Positions 1 to 6,334 of a stretch of 6,334 nt of DNA are shown here, in pieces. The notes beneath the pieces were generated by a model. That model did no database searches and was not told the origin of the DNA. It saw only the letters and a program-made list of their open reading frames with translations. Origin of the DNA: Bacteroidales bacterium (GTDB lineage: Bacteria > Bacteroidota > Bacteroidia > Bacteroidales > Dysgonomonadaceae); assembly GCA_012798745.1 (NCBI GenBank), contig JAAZMQ010000285.1, positions 1-6,334 on the forward strand, given 5' to 3'. The stretch's first letter is position 1. Every line of letters begins with the position of its first letter. Position numbers and translations under genes: made by a program.

Positions 1-926
1 GCCACGACGGAAACTACAACTGGTATTTTTCGCTTACTCGCGAAGGCAAACCCCTGATCGAGCCCTACAATATCTTTTCCCACATGTTTGCCGCAATGGG
101 ATTCGGGCAGTTAAGCCTTGCCACAGGCAACGACGAATATGCCGACATAGCCAAAAAAACATTCGATGTCATCCTCGCGCGAATGGATAATCCCAAAGAC
201 CGGTGGAATAAAACTCATCCGGGAACACGTGACCTGAAAACACTTTCGTTGCCCATGATTTTGTGCAACCTGTCGCTGGAAATCGAACATCTGCTCGACA
301 GAGAGTATATCGAAAAAATCATGAATCACTGTGTGCACGAAGTAATGGAGGTTTTTCTCAGACCCGAATTGGGGGGCATTGTCATAGAAAACGTGCATAA
401 GGACGGCTCTCTCTCCGATTCATTCGACGGGCGACTGGTCAACCCCGGTCATTCGCTCGAAGCCATGTGGTTTATCATGGATCTGGCGGCAAGGCTCAAC
501 CGCAAAGATTTAATCGAGAAGGCCGTGAAAACTACACTCACCATGATCGAATACGGATGGGACAAGCAATATGACGGAATCTTCTATTTCATGGACAGAA
601 AAGGCTATCCTCCCCTGCAATTGGAATGGGATCAGAAATTATGGTGGGTACATATCGAAACGTTGATATCGCTGCTCAAAGGGTATCAACTGACAGGTTC
701 AGAGGAATGCCTCGCATGGTTCGAAAAAATACACGACTACACCTGGAGCCATTTCAAAGACCCCGATTATCCCGAATGGTGGGGATATCTAAATCGGCAA
801 GGCGAAGTGCTCCTGAAACTAAAAGGCGGAAAATGGAAAGGCTGTTTCCATGTGCCCCGCGGATTGTATCAATGCTGGAAAACGCTGGAGAAAATAAATC
901 GTACAAAGCATGAATTAATCCATTAA
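1..926 (+). CDS. AGE-family epimerase, RenBP / N-acylglucosamine 2-epimerase type (5' partial)
   Basis: The first complete codon is at 3, the frame is open to the left edge, and the stop is TAA at 924-926. This leaves 307 visible residues of a family usually about 390-420 long, so roughly 90-100 N-terminal residues lie outside the window; the ATG at 84 is internal. The fold is an (alpha/alpha)6 barrel acting in the cytoplasm, and RenBP-type members interconvert N-acetylmannosamine and N-acetylglucosamine. Numbered from the first visible residue, recognisable blocks are NPGHSLEAMW (His 150), QLEWDQKLWW (Glu 208), a GYLNRQGE segment, and KGCFHVPR near the C-terminus (His 283). The two histidines and the glutamate correspond, from memory of the family, to conserved active-site residues. 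These blocks resemble mammalian renin-binding protein much more than cellobiose 2-epimerase. In Bacteroidales such genes sit in sialic-acid operons (called nanE there, although unrelated to the ManNAc-6-phosphate epimerase NanE). The family call is firm; the ManNAc substrate is inferred. Confidence 0.9.
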   Translation, partial: HDGNYNWYFSLTREGKPLIEPYNIFSHMFAAMGFGQLSLATGNDEYADIAKKTFDVILARMDNPKDRWNKTHPGTRDLKTLSLPMILCNLSLEIEHLLDREYIEKIMNHCVHEVMEVFLRPELGGIVIENVHKDGSLSDSFDGRLVNPGHSLEAMWFIMDLAARLNRKDLIEKAVKTTLTMIEYGWDKQYDGIFYFMDRKGYPPLQLEWDQKLWWVHIETLISLLKGYQLTGSEECLAWFEKIHDYTWSHFKDPDYPEWWGYLNRQGEVLLKLKGGKWKGCFHVPRGLYQCWKTLEKINRTKHELIH

Positions 927-990
927 ATAATAAAGAAATATCGCATCAAAACGGTATAAATATCAATGTTTAACATTAATAAAAGAGAAT
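927..990 (+). other. Intergenic leader between epimerase and susC-like gene
   Basis: This is a 64-base, very A/T-rich gap. I see no hairpin with a T run, so no terminator closes the epimerase gene. I also find no convincing Bacteroidota promoter (-33 TTG with -7 TAnnTTTG); the closest -7-like string, TATCAATG at 961-968, matches poorly and has no partner box. Read-through from the epimerase into the transporter gene is therefore the simplest reading. A weak purine stretch, AAAAGAGAA at 981-989, lies directly before the ATG at 991 and is too close to be a standard Shine-Dalgarno site. Confidence 0.5.
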
Positions 991-3900
991 ATGAACAAAA
1001 ACAGAACATTCAATGTGCAGAGGGTTTTTTTAGTCATCATGGCTTTTCTTTGGTTAAACTCCCTCGCAATATGTGCTCAAAACATTACCGTCAGAGGAAA
1101 TGTTGTTGATGAGCAAAAAGAACCGTTAGTCGGAGTTACGGTAAAAGTACAAGGAACAACTACCGGAACAATAACAGATTATGACGGCAATTTTGAACTT
1201 CGGAATGTTCCACCGGAAGGAAAATTGGAATTCTCGTATGTCGGCATGAAAACATTAATAGTATCTGTAAATGGAAGAACAGTGATTAATGTTACCATGC
1301 AAGAAGATGTTGAAATGCTTGAAGAGGTAGTTATTACCGGTTATGGAGGAACGCAATTGCGATCAAGAACTACCCATTCTATCGCTAAAGTGGATAACAA
1401 AAAATTAGAGGTTGGAATATTTTCTAATCCGGCACAAGCCCTTTCCGGTGCAGTTCCGGGATTAAGAGTAATCCAATCATCCGGTAATCCGGGTGCAACA
1501 CCTACTATTGTATTACGCGGAGGAACAAATCTGGACGGTTCGGGCTCTCCTCTGGTGATAGTTGACGGACAAGTGAGAAGTCTTTCAGACATAAATCCGG
1601 AAGATATCGAGAACATGCAGGTGATGAAAGATGCAGGAGCCACAGCCATTTATGGTGCACGTGCAAATAATGGGGTTATTCTTATCGAAACCAAAAGGGG
1701 AAAGAAGGGAGTTTCGGAAATGAATTTCAAAATGAAGGTTGGAGCCAACTATCTGCATCTTCCGTATAAATTTTGTAATGCAGAAGAATATCTCACCTGG
1801 ATGCGCCCATCATATGTAAAATCGGCACAAATATGGCAACGAGAAAATGGCACATGGGTGGGATATTCGAATCCTATCACGCTAACCGGCACACAACCGT
1901 ATGGAACAGGAAATGCATATTTTGCAAATGACGGCGTAACCCCCTTGGAAAATACCATGAATTCGGTTTGGAGTACCATGTATTATGAAGATCGGTACCA
2001 ATTTTTAATAGATAAATATGGTTGGCAAAAAATGAAAGATCCTGTATATGAGTACATAAAAAGTATCAGTGATGATCCGAGTTCGGTTCCCGAATATTTA
2101 ATTTTTAGGAACACATATCCCGGAGACTTCAACTTTAAAGATCCATCCTATTCGCAAGATTACAACTGGAGTATGTCGGGTGGAAACGATAAAGGGAAAT
2201 ATTATGCAGGCCTGGGCTACAACCATTCACAAGGATTACCCGTTTCTTCGTATTACAAACGTTATTCCGTCATTATCAATGGGGATTACAAAATCAAACC
2301 ATGGCTTACATCGCTGTCGAGTTTCTACTTCAACAGGGCTAATTGGCAATCGATGCCTCCTTCGCAAACAAGCGAAGCCAATTATTTTAGCAGAATCTTA
2401 ACAGTTCCGCCCACAGTACGTTATGTCAACGAACATGATGGGTCGTACCGGTTGGGAAACAATTACGGCGATGGCAACCAGGCTTATCAACCCGATAAAT
2501 TCTTCCGACTGAATCAGACGGATAAATTTACGATGAATCAAACATTAAAAATCGATTTTGCCAAAAACATTTACCTGAAACTTTCAGGAAATTGGTATTA
2601 TAGTGAAGGATATTACGAAGCTTTTAATAAAGATTTTCGAGAAAACCCCACAAAAATAAATACCACAAGAAATTCTTCAGGTGAATTTGGCCGGACTTTA
2701 GATCAAACTTACAATGCGATTTTTAATTACGATACGCAAATAAATGATCACTATCTTTCGGTTATGCTTGGGTCCGAATATTATGATACCTACTCATACG
2801 GTATTTATGCAGCAGGATCAGGAGCACCTACGGATGATTTTCGCGATTTGGAATTAACTTCAAGCGATGAAAATAAAAGGTTCATAGATTCGTATCATAC
2901 GAAACAACGCATTTTGTCGTTTTTTGGTCGTGCCAATTACAATTGGCAGGAAAAATATCTCCTATCAATGGTTCTACGACATGATGGATACTCCAGGCTG
3001 GTTAACAACCGTTGGGGTACATTCCCCGGTATATCTGCAGGATGGGTTTTCAGCAAAGAATCTTTCATGAGTGATTTCGATGATATTATTTCATTCGGTA
3101 AATTGAGAACCAGCTACGGATTAAACGGGAATGTATCGGGTATAGGTGCATACGAATTACAAGGAAGTTACATTGCCTCAACAAATTACGATGGCCGCGC
3201 AACTTTTATTTTAGGTTCTGTTCCCAACCCCGATCTGCGATGGGAAAAAACAAGAACGTTTGAAATAGGACTCGATCTTAGTTATTTAAAAAACAGGTAT
3301 TCTACCAACTTTACTTTTTATGATCGACTAACGTCGGATAAATTCGCCTCATTGGCTCTTCCCCACTCGTCGGGTATTAGTAGTATCCGAACAAATAATG
3401 GAGAATTTCGCAATAGAGGAGTCGAAATAGAACTTTCGGCAACACCCATTCAAAACAGCAACTGGTATTGGAACATGGGGGCAAATATTTCATACAACAA
3501 AAATAAGGTTGTGCGTTTACCCTATAATGGCCTTCCATTGAACCGACAAGGAGGTTTTCAGGTATATTCCGGGAAAGACAAAACCGATTTGATTTGGGTT
3601 GGAGGATATCAAGAAGGAAAAGAACCGGGAGTACTCTATGTATTTAAAGCAGAAGGTATTTATAAAGATGAAAGCGAAATACCGGATGACATGATCGTAA
3701 AACCCCACTCTTTCCAAGGGGCAACTACTCGTCCACTTTATGGTAAAAGCAACTGGGCAAACATGACGGAACAAGAAAAAATTAACAGTAGAGGATTTCC
3801 CATTCAGCCCGGTGATGTCAAATGGAAAGATGTGAATGGTGATGGCATCATCGACGATTACGATTTGGTGAAAGTGGGAAATACAACACCGCATTGGTTT

Positions 3901-4374
3901 GGAGGGTTTAACACCACAGTTACATGGAAACAACTTTCGTTGTACTGTGCTTTTGACTACGCATTTGATTTTTGGGTAATGGATTACCGTTTGCCATGGA
4001 TCATGGGGAATATGCAAGGTACTTATAATATGACTACCGATGTAAGAAAAACATGGACACCGGAAAATCCAAATGCAAAATATCCGATTTATGTGTGGGC
4101 AGATCAATTGGGAAAAGGGAACTATCGCAATTCTACCTTATTTACTTACAAAGGCGATTATTTATCGTTACGACAAGTATCCCTATCCTATTCCTTGCCG
4201 AAATCGCTTATCAATAAAGCTTTTATAGAAAAGTTGGATCTTTCGATAACCGGTCAGAATTTGGGCTATATCACAGCTGCAAAAACTTTGGCTACGCCTG
4301 AAAGAGGTGGAATCCAAGATGCAACATACACCTTGCCACGCACAGTGACATTCGGTTTAAATATTACTTTCTAA
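991..4374 (+). CDS. SusC/RagA-family TonB-dependent outer-membrane transporter
   Basis: The protein has 1127 residues, normal for the family, and appears intact. Residues 1-29 form a Sec signal peptide with probable cleavage after AICA and before Gln30; the ATG at 991 is chosen because it directly precedes this peptide. Residues about 33-105 are the carboxypeptidase-D-regulatory-like domain (PF13715), starting VRGNVVDEQKEPLVGV. A TonB-box-like EEVVITGYG follows at 111-119, then the plug domain to about 236, ending in the SusC signature with DAGATAIYGARANNGV (214-229). The rest is the 22-strand barrel, with typical blocks FFGRANYNW (644), NRWG (673), NPDLRW (746) and RNRGVE (807). The C-terminus is a phenylalanine, as expected for BAM-assembled barrels. 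There is no STN domain before PF13715, so sigma/anti-sigma control through this protein is unlikely. It would pair with the SusD-like gene 17 bases downstream to import a glycan fragment. Sialic acid or a sialylated glycan (NanO-like role) is inferred only from neighbours. Confidence 0.96.
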   Translation: MNKNRTFNVQRVFLVIMAFLWLNSLAICAQNITVRGNVVDEQKEPLVGVTVKVQGTTTGTITDYDGNFELRNVPPEGKLEFSYVGMKTLIVSVNGRTVINVTMQEDVEMLEEVVITGYGGTQLRSRTTHSIAKVDNKKLEVGIFSNPAQALSGAVPGLRVIQSSGNPGATPTIVLRGGTNLDGSGSPLVIVDGQVRSLSDINPEDIENMQVMKDAGATAIYGARANNGVILIETKRGKKGVSEMNFKMKVGANYLHLPYKFCNAEEYLTWMRPSYVKSAQIWQRENGTWVGYSNPITLTGTQPYGTGNAYFANDGVTPLENTMNSVWSTMYYEDRYQFLIDKYGWQKMKDPVYEYIKSISDDPSSVPEYLIFRNTYPGDFNFKDPSYSQDYNWSMSGGNDKGKYYAGLGYNHSQGLPVSSYYKRYSVIINGDYKIKPWLTSLSSFYFNRANWQSMPPSQTSEANYFSRILTVPPTVRYVNEHDGSYRLGNNYGDGNQAYQPDKFFRLNQTDKFTMNQTLKIDFAKNIYLKLSGNWYYSEGYYEAFNKDFRENPTKINTTRNSSGEFGRTLDQTYNAIFNYDTQINDHYLSVMLGSEYYDTYSYGIYAAGSGAPTDDFRDLELTSSDENKRFIDSYHTKQRILSFFGRANYNWQEKYLLSMVLRHDGYSRLVNNRWGTFPGISAGWVFSKESFMSDFDDIISFGKLRTSYGLNGNVSGIGAYELQGSYIASTNYDGRATFILGSVPNPDLRWEKTRTFEIGLDLSYLKNRYSTNFTFYDRLTSDKFASLALPHSSGISSIRTNNGEFRNRGVEIELSATPIQNSNWYWNMGANISYNKNKVVRLPYNGLPLNRQGGFQVYSGKDKTDLIWVGGYQEGKEPGVLYVFKAEGIYKDESEIPDDMIVKPHSFQGATTRPLYGKSNWANMTEQEKINSRGFPIQPGDVKWKDVNGDGIIDDYDLVKVGNTTPHWFGGFNTTVTWKQLSLYCAFDYAFDFWVMDYRLPWIMGNMQGTYNMTTDVRKTWTPENPNAKYPIYVWADQLGKGNYRNSTLFTYKGDYLSLRQVSLSYSLPKSLINKAFIEKLDLSITGQNLGYITAAKTLATPERGGIQDATYTLPRTVTFGLNITF
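3829..3864 (+). other. Predicted calcium-binding (EF-hand-like) loop in the SusC-like protein
   Basis: Residues 947-958 read DVNGDGIIDDYD. This matches the D-x-N-x-D-G-x-I-D-x-x-D loop seen in dockerins and EF-hands and common in the late barrel region of SusC proteins. Asp947, Asn949, Asp951 and the acidic residues 955-958 would be the metal ligands. The motif is visible directly; metal binding and the position on an extracellular loop are inferred. Confidence 0.6.
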
Positions 4375-4391
4375 TCTTTAATATAAAAAAT

Positions 4392-5993
4392 ATGAAAAAA
4401 ATAATTTATACATTGGGTGTACTTATCATGGTAATCTTTGCCAATATATCGTGTGAAGACAAACTTGATTTAGCACCGATAGACTATTATGGAAGCGGTA
4501 ACTTTTGGAAAACTCTGCCGCAAACGGAGGCATATGTAAACGGCATTCATTTGGATTTGCGTTCTACAAATTTTACCCGCAAATTTTTAATGGGTGAAGC
4601 ACGGGGTGGCCTGCAAAAAATTGGTACCAGCTCTCAAGGTTTGTCTACCTACAACGATATCATAAAAAGTAATTCTCTCGATGGTAATAATCCCGGCCTT
4701 TCATCCTGGGCCGGTTTATATGGCAATATCTTCGACTGCAATTTGGTGATTCAAATGGTAGAAGGGAGCGACATACATAAAAACAATAAAGAAAAAGTAG
4801 ATGTACTGTTAGGACAGACCTATGGCATTCGGGCTCTCTATTATTTTACACTCTACCGGGCTTACGGAGGCGTACCCTTGATAACACGGGTAAAGGTACT
4901 TGACGGCCAGGTATCTCCTACCGATTTATATACAGCACGTGCTACTCCCAAGGAAATCATGGATTTTATAAAATCGGATATACAAAAATCACTCGAGTAT
5001 TTCGGAACATACCAGGATGCCGGCCCCATCAATAATGTTATGTGGACTAAGGTCGCTTCACAAATGCTTGCAGCCGAAATATATTTATGGTCGGCCAAAG
5101 TAAGTTTGGGCGATCAAAAACCCGCAGCAGACGATTTATCAAAAGCTGAAAATTATTTACTGGAAGTAAAAAATGATTCGCGTTTTGGGCTTTTAAACAA
5201 TTTTGAAGATGTTTTCTCAGCAAAAAACGAAAAAAACAAAGAAATCATTTTCGCCATAAACTATGCTGATGGGGAAGCAACGAGCAATGCAGGTGATTTT
5301 GTATATGCTCCTCAAAACATGATAGGCATTTTCTACGATCGTAACGGGAAAAAGATTGATACGGATATTTTGGATTTAAGAGGGACGGGGTGGCAACGCT
5401 ACGAATACACAAACGAATTTTGGCTTTCATTTGAGGAAAAAGACAAAAGACGTGATGCTACTTTTATGGATTATTACAATGACAAAGGTGATTTGGAAGG
5501 TACAGTTTTGAAAAAATTTCTCGGTTCAATCAACAGCGCCGGGAACAGGGTGTTCGACACCAACGAACCTTTTTATCGCTATGCTGATGTGCTTCTCATG
5601 CTGGCCGAAGTCGAAAATATGAAAGGTGGGGATCCCGCCAAATACATTAACGAAATACGTAAACGCGCCTACGGTAACGACTTTGATGCCGGTACCGATA
5701 GTTACCACAATAGCGATTTTAAAACCAATGAGTTGGAAATATTAAAAGAACGCGATAGAGAGTTTGTATATGAAGGAAAACGTTGGTATGATGTCTGCCG
5801 CCTGAAAGATGCAAAAGATGGGAAACCATTGGCATTTGATAACGCATCCACATACCGTGGTTTGCCTGTGCTCAAATCCAATGAAACGCATAAGCTCTTA
5901 TGGCCGGTGGATAAAAACACATTAAACAATGACCCGGTGTTGAAGCAAACTCCGGGTTATAAAGTTGGCGATCAAGAAGAAGAAACGTGGTAA
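4392..5993 (+). CDS. SusD/RagB-family surface glycan-binding lipoprotein
   Basis: The protein has 533 residues and appears full length. A short signal peptide (MKKIIYTLGVLIMVIFANIS) ends at Cys21, the likely lipidated residue. The acidic CEDKLD after it fits the Bacteroidota lipoprotein export signal that places SusD proteins on the cell surface. The -3 residue of the lipobox is Asn18, which is not canonical. The SusD-like N-terminal region contains YGIRALYYFTLYRAYGGVPL (144-163) and a TPR-like helix at KVASQMLAAEIYLW (from 220). The RagB/SusD C-terminal domain (PF07980) shows RYADVLLMLAE (396-406), EFVYEGKRWYDV (457-468), LLWPVD (502-507) and the closing QTPGY (519-523). It would form the lid over the SusC-like barrel and bind the imported ligand; a NanU-like sialic-acid role is possible but not proven. 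The gene follows the transporter by 17 bases and must be co-transcribed. No Shine-Dalgarno is present; the leader ATATAAAAAAT is the A-rich type usual in this phylum. Confidence 0.95.
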   Translation: MKKIIYTLGVLIMVIFANISCEDKLDLAPIDYYGSGNFWKTLPQTEAYVNGIHLDLRSTNFTRKFLMGEARGGLQKIGTSSQGLSTYNDIIKSNSLDGNNPGLSSWAGLYGNIFDCNLVIQMVEGSDIHKNNKEKVDVLLGQTYGIRALYYFTLYRAYGGVPLITRVKVLDGQVSPTDLYTARATPKEIMDFIKSDIQKSLEYFGTYQDAGPINNVMWTKVASQMLAAEIYLWSAKVSLGDQKPAADDLSKAENYLLEVKNDSRFGLLNNFEDVFSAKNEKNKEIIFAINYADGEATSNAGDFVYAPQNMIGIFYDRNGKKIDTDILDLRGTGWQRYEYTNEFWLSFEEKDKRRDATFMDYYNDKGDLEGTVLKKFLGSINSAGNRVFDTNEPFYRYADVLLMLAEVENMKGGDPAKYINEIRKRAYGNDFDAGTDSYHNSDFKTNELEILKERDREFVYEGKRWYDVCRLKDAKDGKPLAFDNASTYRGLPVLKSNETHKLLWPVDKNTLNNDPVLKQTPGYKVGDQEEETW

Positions 5994-6145
5994 ACAGTAT
6001 TATGACTGAGTTTAACTGGCTCTTTAAAATTTTCAATCTTTAAATTTAAATTATTAAGCAGTAAATTTGCTATTAAGAATTTACTGCTTAATTTTTGTCT
6101 GGATCACGTTTTCAAGTCCGGCTAAAAAAAAAACAAGCAATCGAT
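5994..6145 (+). other. Intergenic region between susD-like gene and SGNH-type gene
   Basis: The 152 bases hold an A/T-rich stretch that includes the palindrome TTTAAATTTAAA (6039-6050), a strong inverted repeat with a T run (6053-6096), and a leader with ten consecutive A's (6124-6133) that ends 12 bases before the next ATG. I could not find a convincing -33/-7 promoter between the hairpin and the next start. The downstream gene may therefore depend on read-through or on a promoter I do not recognise. Confidence 0.6.
6053..6096 (+). terminator. Putative intrinsic terminator or attenuator after the susD-like gene
   Basis: A perfect 15-bp inverted repeat has arms ATTAAGCAGTAAATT (6053-6067) and AATTTACTGCTTAAT (6078-6092), with a 10-base loop. 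The right arm runs into TTTTT (6092-6096). The stem has only three G/C pairs, so it is less stable than a textbook terminator, but the length and exact pairing are far from random. It lies 59 bases after the susD stop codon. It could end the transporter transcript, reduce expression of the downstream gene, or protect the mRNA 3' end. The A/T-rich flank on the left could also let it act on the opposite strand. Confidence 0.72.
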
Positions 6146-6334
6146 ATGAAAAAATGGATGATTTTTTTGGGGTGTATAACCTGGTTTCTCTCTGCTTATT
6201 CTCAAATACGATACGTAAATGCCGATCAATTCCCGCTTATCGGAAAAATTTCCGATAAAACGGAAACGCACTATGAGCGTTTACCTGCAACGTTGAAAAA
6301 CCAATGCAGACCCTCTTTATGGAAGCTGGGGAAA
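6146..6334 (+). CDS. Secreted SGNH/GDSL-hydrolase-type protein, N-terminal fragment (3' partial)
   Basis: The ATG at 6146 opens a frame that is still open after 63 codons at the right edge. Residues 1-19 (MKKWMIFLGCITWFLSAYS) form a signal peptide, with likely cleavage before Gln20. The mature start has YVNADQFPLIGK and HYERLPATLKNQCRPSLWKL (42-61). This pattern, a short linker then Y-x-R-L-P and a tryptophan block, resembles the beta-sandwich domain that precedes SGNH/GDSL hydrolases in Bacteroidota (the GxDLY-type N-terminal domain, PF14607). The catalytic Ser-Gly-Asn-His blocks would lie outside the window and cannot be checked. Beside an N-acylglucosamine epimerase and a SusCD pair, a carbohydrate or sialate O-acetylesterase is a reasonable guess. 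The Cys at 10 (LGC) looks like a lipobox but lies too early and inside the hydrophobic core, so secretion by signal peptidase I is preferred. The gene is real with good confidence; the family call is moderate and the substrate speculative. Confidence 0.68.
   Translation, partial: MKKWMIFLGCITWFLSAYSQIRYVNADQFPLIGKISDKTETHYERLPATLKNQCRPSLWKLGK
6237..6258 (+). repeat. Perfect 10-bp inverted repeat inside the start of the SGNH-type gene
   Basis: The arms TTATCGGAAA (6237-6246) and TTTCCGATAA (6249-6258) are exact reverse complements separated by AA. They lie about 90 bases inside the coding frame and encode part of LIGKISDK. With this spacing the element looks more like a dyad protein-binding site than a stable RNA hairpin, but a chance match cannot be excluded. 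Confidence 0.5.

Noticed and set aside
626..913. Open frame of 95 codons on the + strand inside the epimerase
   Set aside because: It overlaps the conserved C-terminal part of the epimerase in another frame, and its Arg/Met-rich translation looks like a frame-shifted shadow.
84..926. ATG at 84 as the true start of the epimerase
   Set aside because: The frame is open and matches the family upstream of it (for example NWYFSLTREGKP), and the protein would lack about a third of the barrel, so the real start is outside the window.
1..926. Cellobiose 2-epimerase or mannose isomerase instead of RenBP-type epimerase
   Set aside because: The NPGH-LEA, QLEW-KLWW and GCFHVPR blocks agree with the renin-binding-protein branch; cellobiose 2-epimerases, as I recall them, differ at these places.
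927..990. Promoter for the SusC-like gene
   Set aside because: Only a poor -7-like string and no -33 partner are visible, so I do not annotate a promoter.
3517..4107. Long open frame on the - strand (196 codons) inside the SusC-like gene
   Set aside because: It lies wholly antisense to a well-conserved SusC barrel, its translation resembles no known protein, and it lacks a start context; it is a shadow of the real frame.
6039..6050. TTTAAATTTAAA palindrome as an operator
   Set aside because: Low-complexity A/T sequence in an A/T-rich intergenic region easily gives such palindromes by chance.
6067..6258. Open frame of 63 codons on the + strand across the hairpin and the next gene start
   Set aside because: It begins within the inverted repeat and overlaps the better-supported frame from 6146, which has a signal peptide and a recognisable domain start.

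Overview
The window looks like chromosomal DNA from a member of the Bacteroidota, probably order Bacteroidales. The evidence is a tandem SusC/SusD pair, A/T-rich leaders without a Shine-Dalgarno box, and short intergenic gaps with all genes on the + strand. It reads as an interior slice of a polysaccharide utilization locus (PUL), cut at both ends. I cannot name the species from sequence alone.

Layout: (1) 1-926, the 3' three quarters of an AGE-family epimerase of the renin-binding-protein / N-acylglucosamine 2-epimerase type. (2) A 64-base gap with no clear promoter or terminator. (3) 991-4374, a complete SusC/RagA-type TonB-dependent outer-membrane transporter. (4) A 17-base gap. (5) 4392-5993, a complete SusD/RagB-type surface lipoprotein. 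(6) A 152-base gap with a perfect 15-bp inverted repeat followed by a T run, best read as an intrinsic terminator or attenuator, and then a run of ten A's. (7) 6146-6334, the first 63 codons of a secreted protein whose start resembles the N-terminal domain found ahead of SGNH/GDSL hydrolases.

How the parts may fit: the SusC/SusD pair would capture and import a glycan-derived ligand across the outer membrane. The epimerase would convert N-acetylmannosamine to N-acetylglucosamine in the cytoplasm. The SGNH protein would be an outer or periplasmic de-acetylase or esterase. This combination recalls the sialic-acid (nan) loci of Bacteroides fragilis and Tannerella forsythia, where a RenBP-type epimerase, a NanO/NanU SusCD pair and a sialate O-acetylesterase lie together. 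The substrate assignment is an inference from gene content. No sialidase, aldolase or inner-membrane permease lies inside the window.

I see no mobile element, CRISPR array, tRNA or rRNA, and no clearly novel system. The most useful follow-ups are the putative sialic-acid assignment, the truncated SGNH gene at the right edge, and the two inverted repeats near 6053-6092 and 6237-6258.
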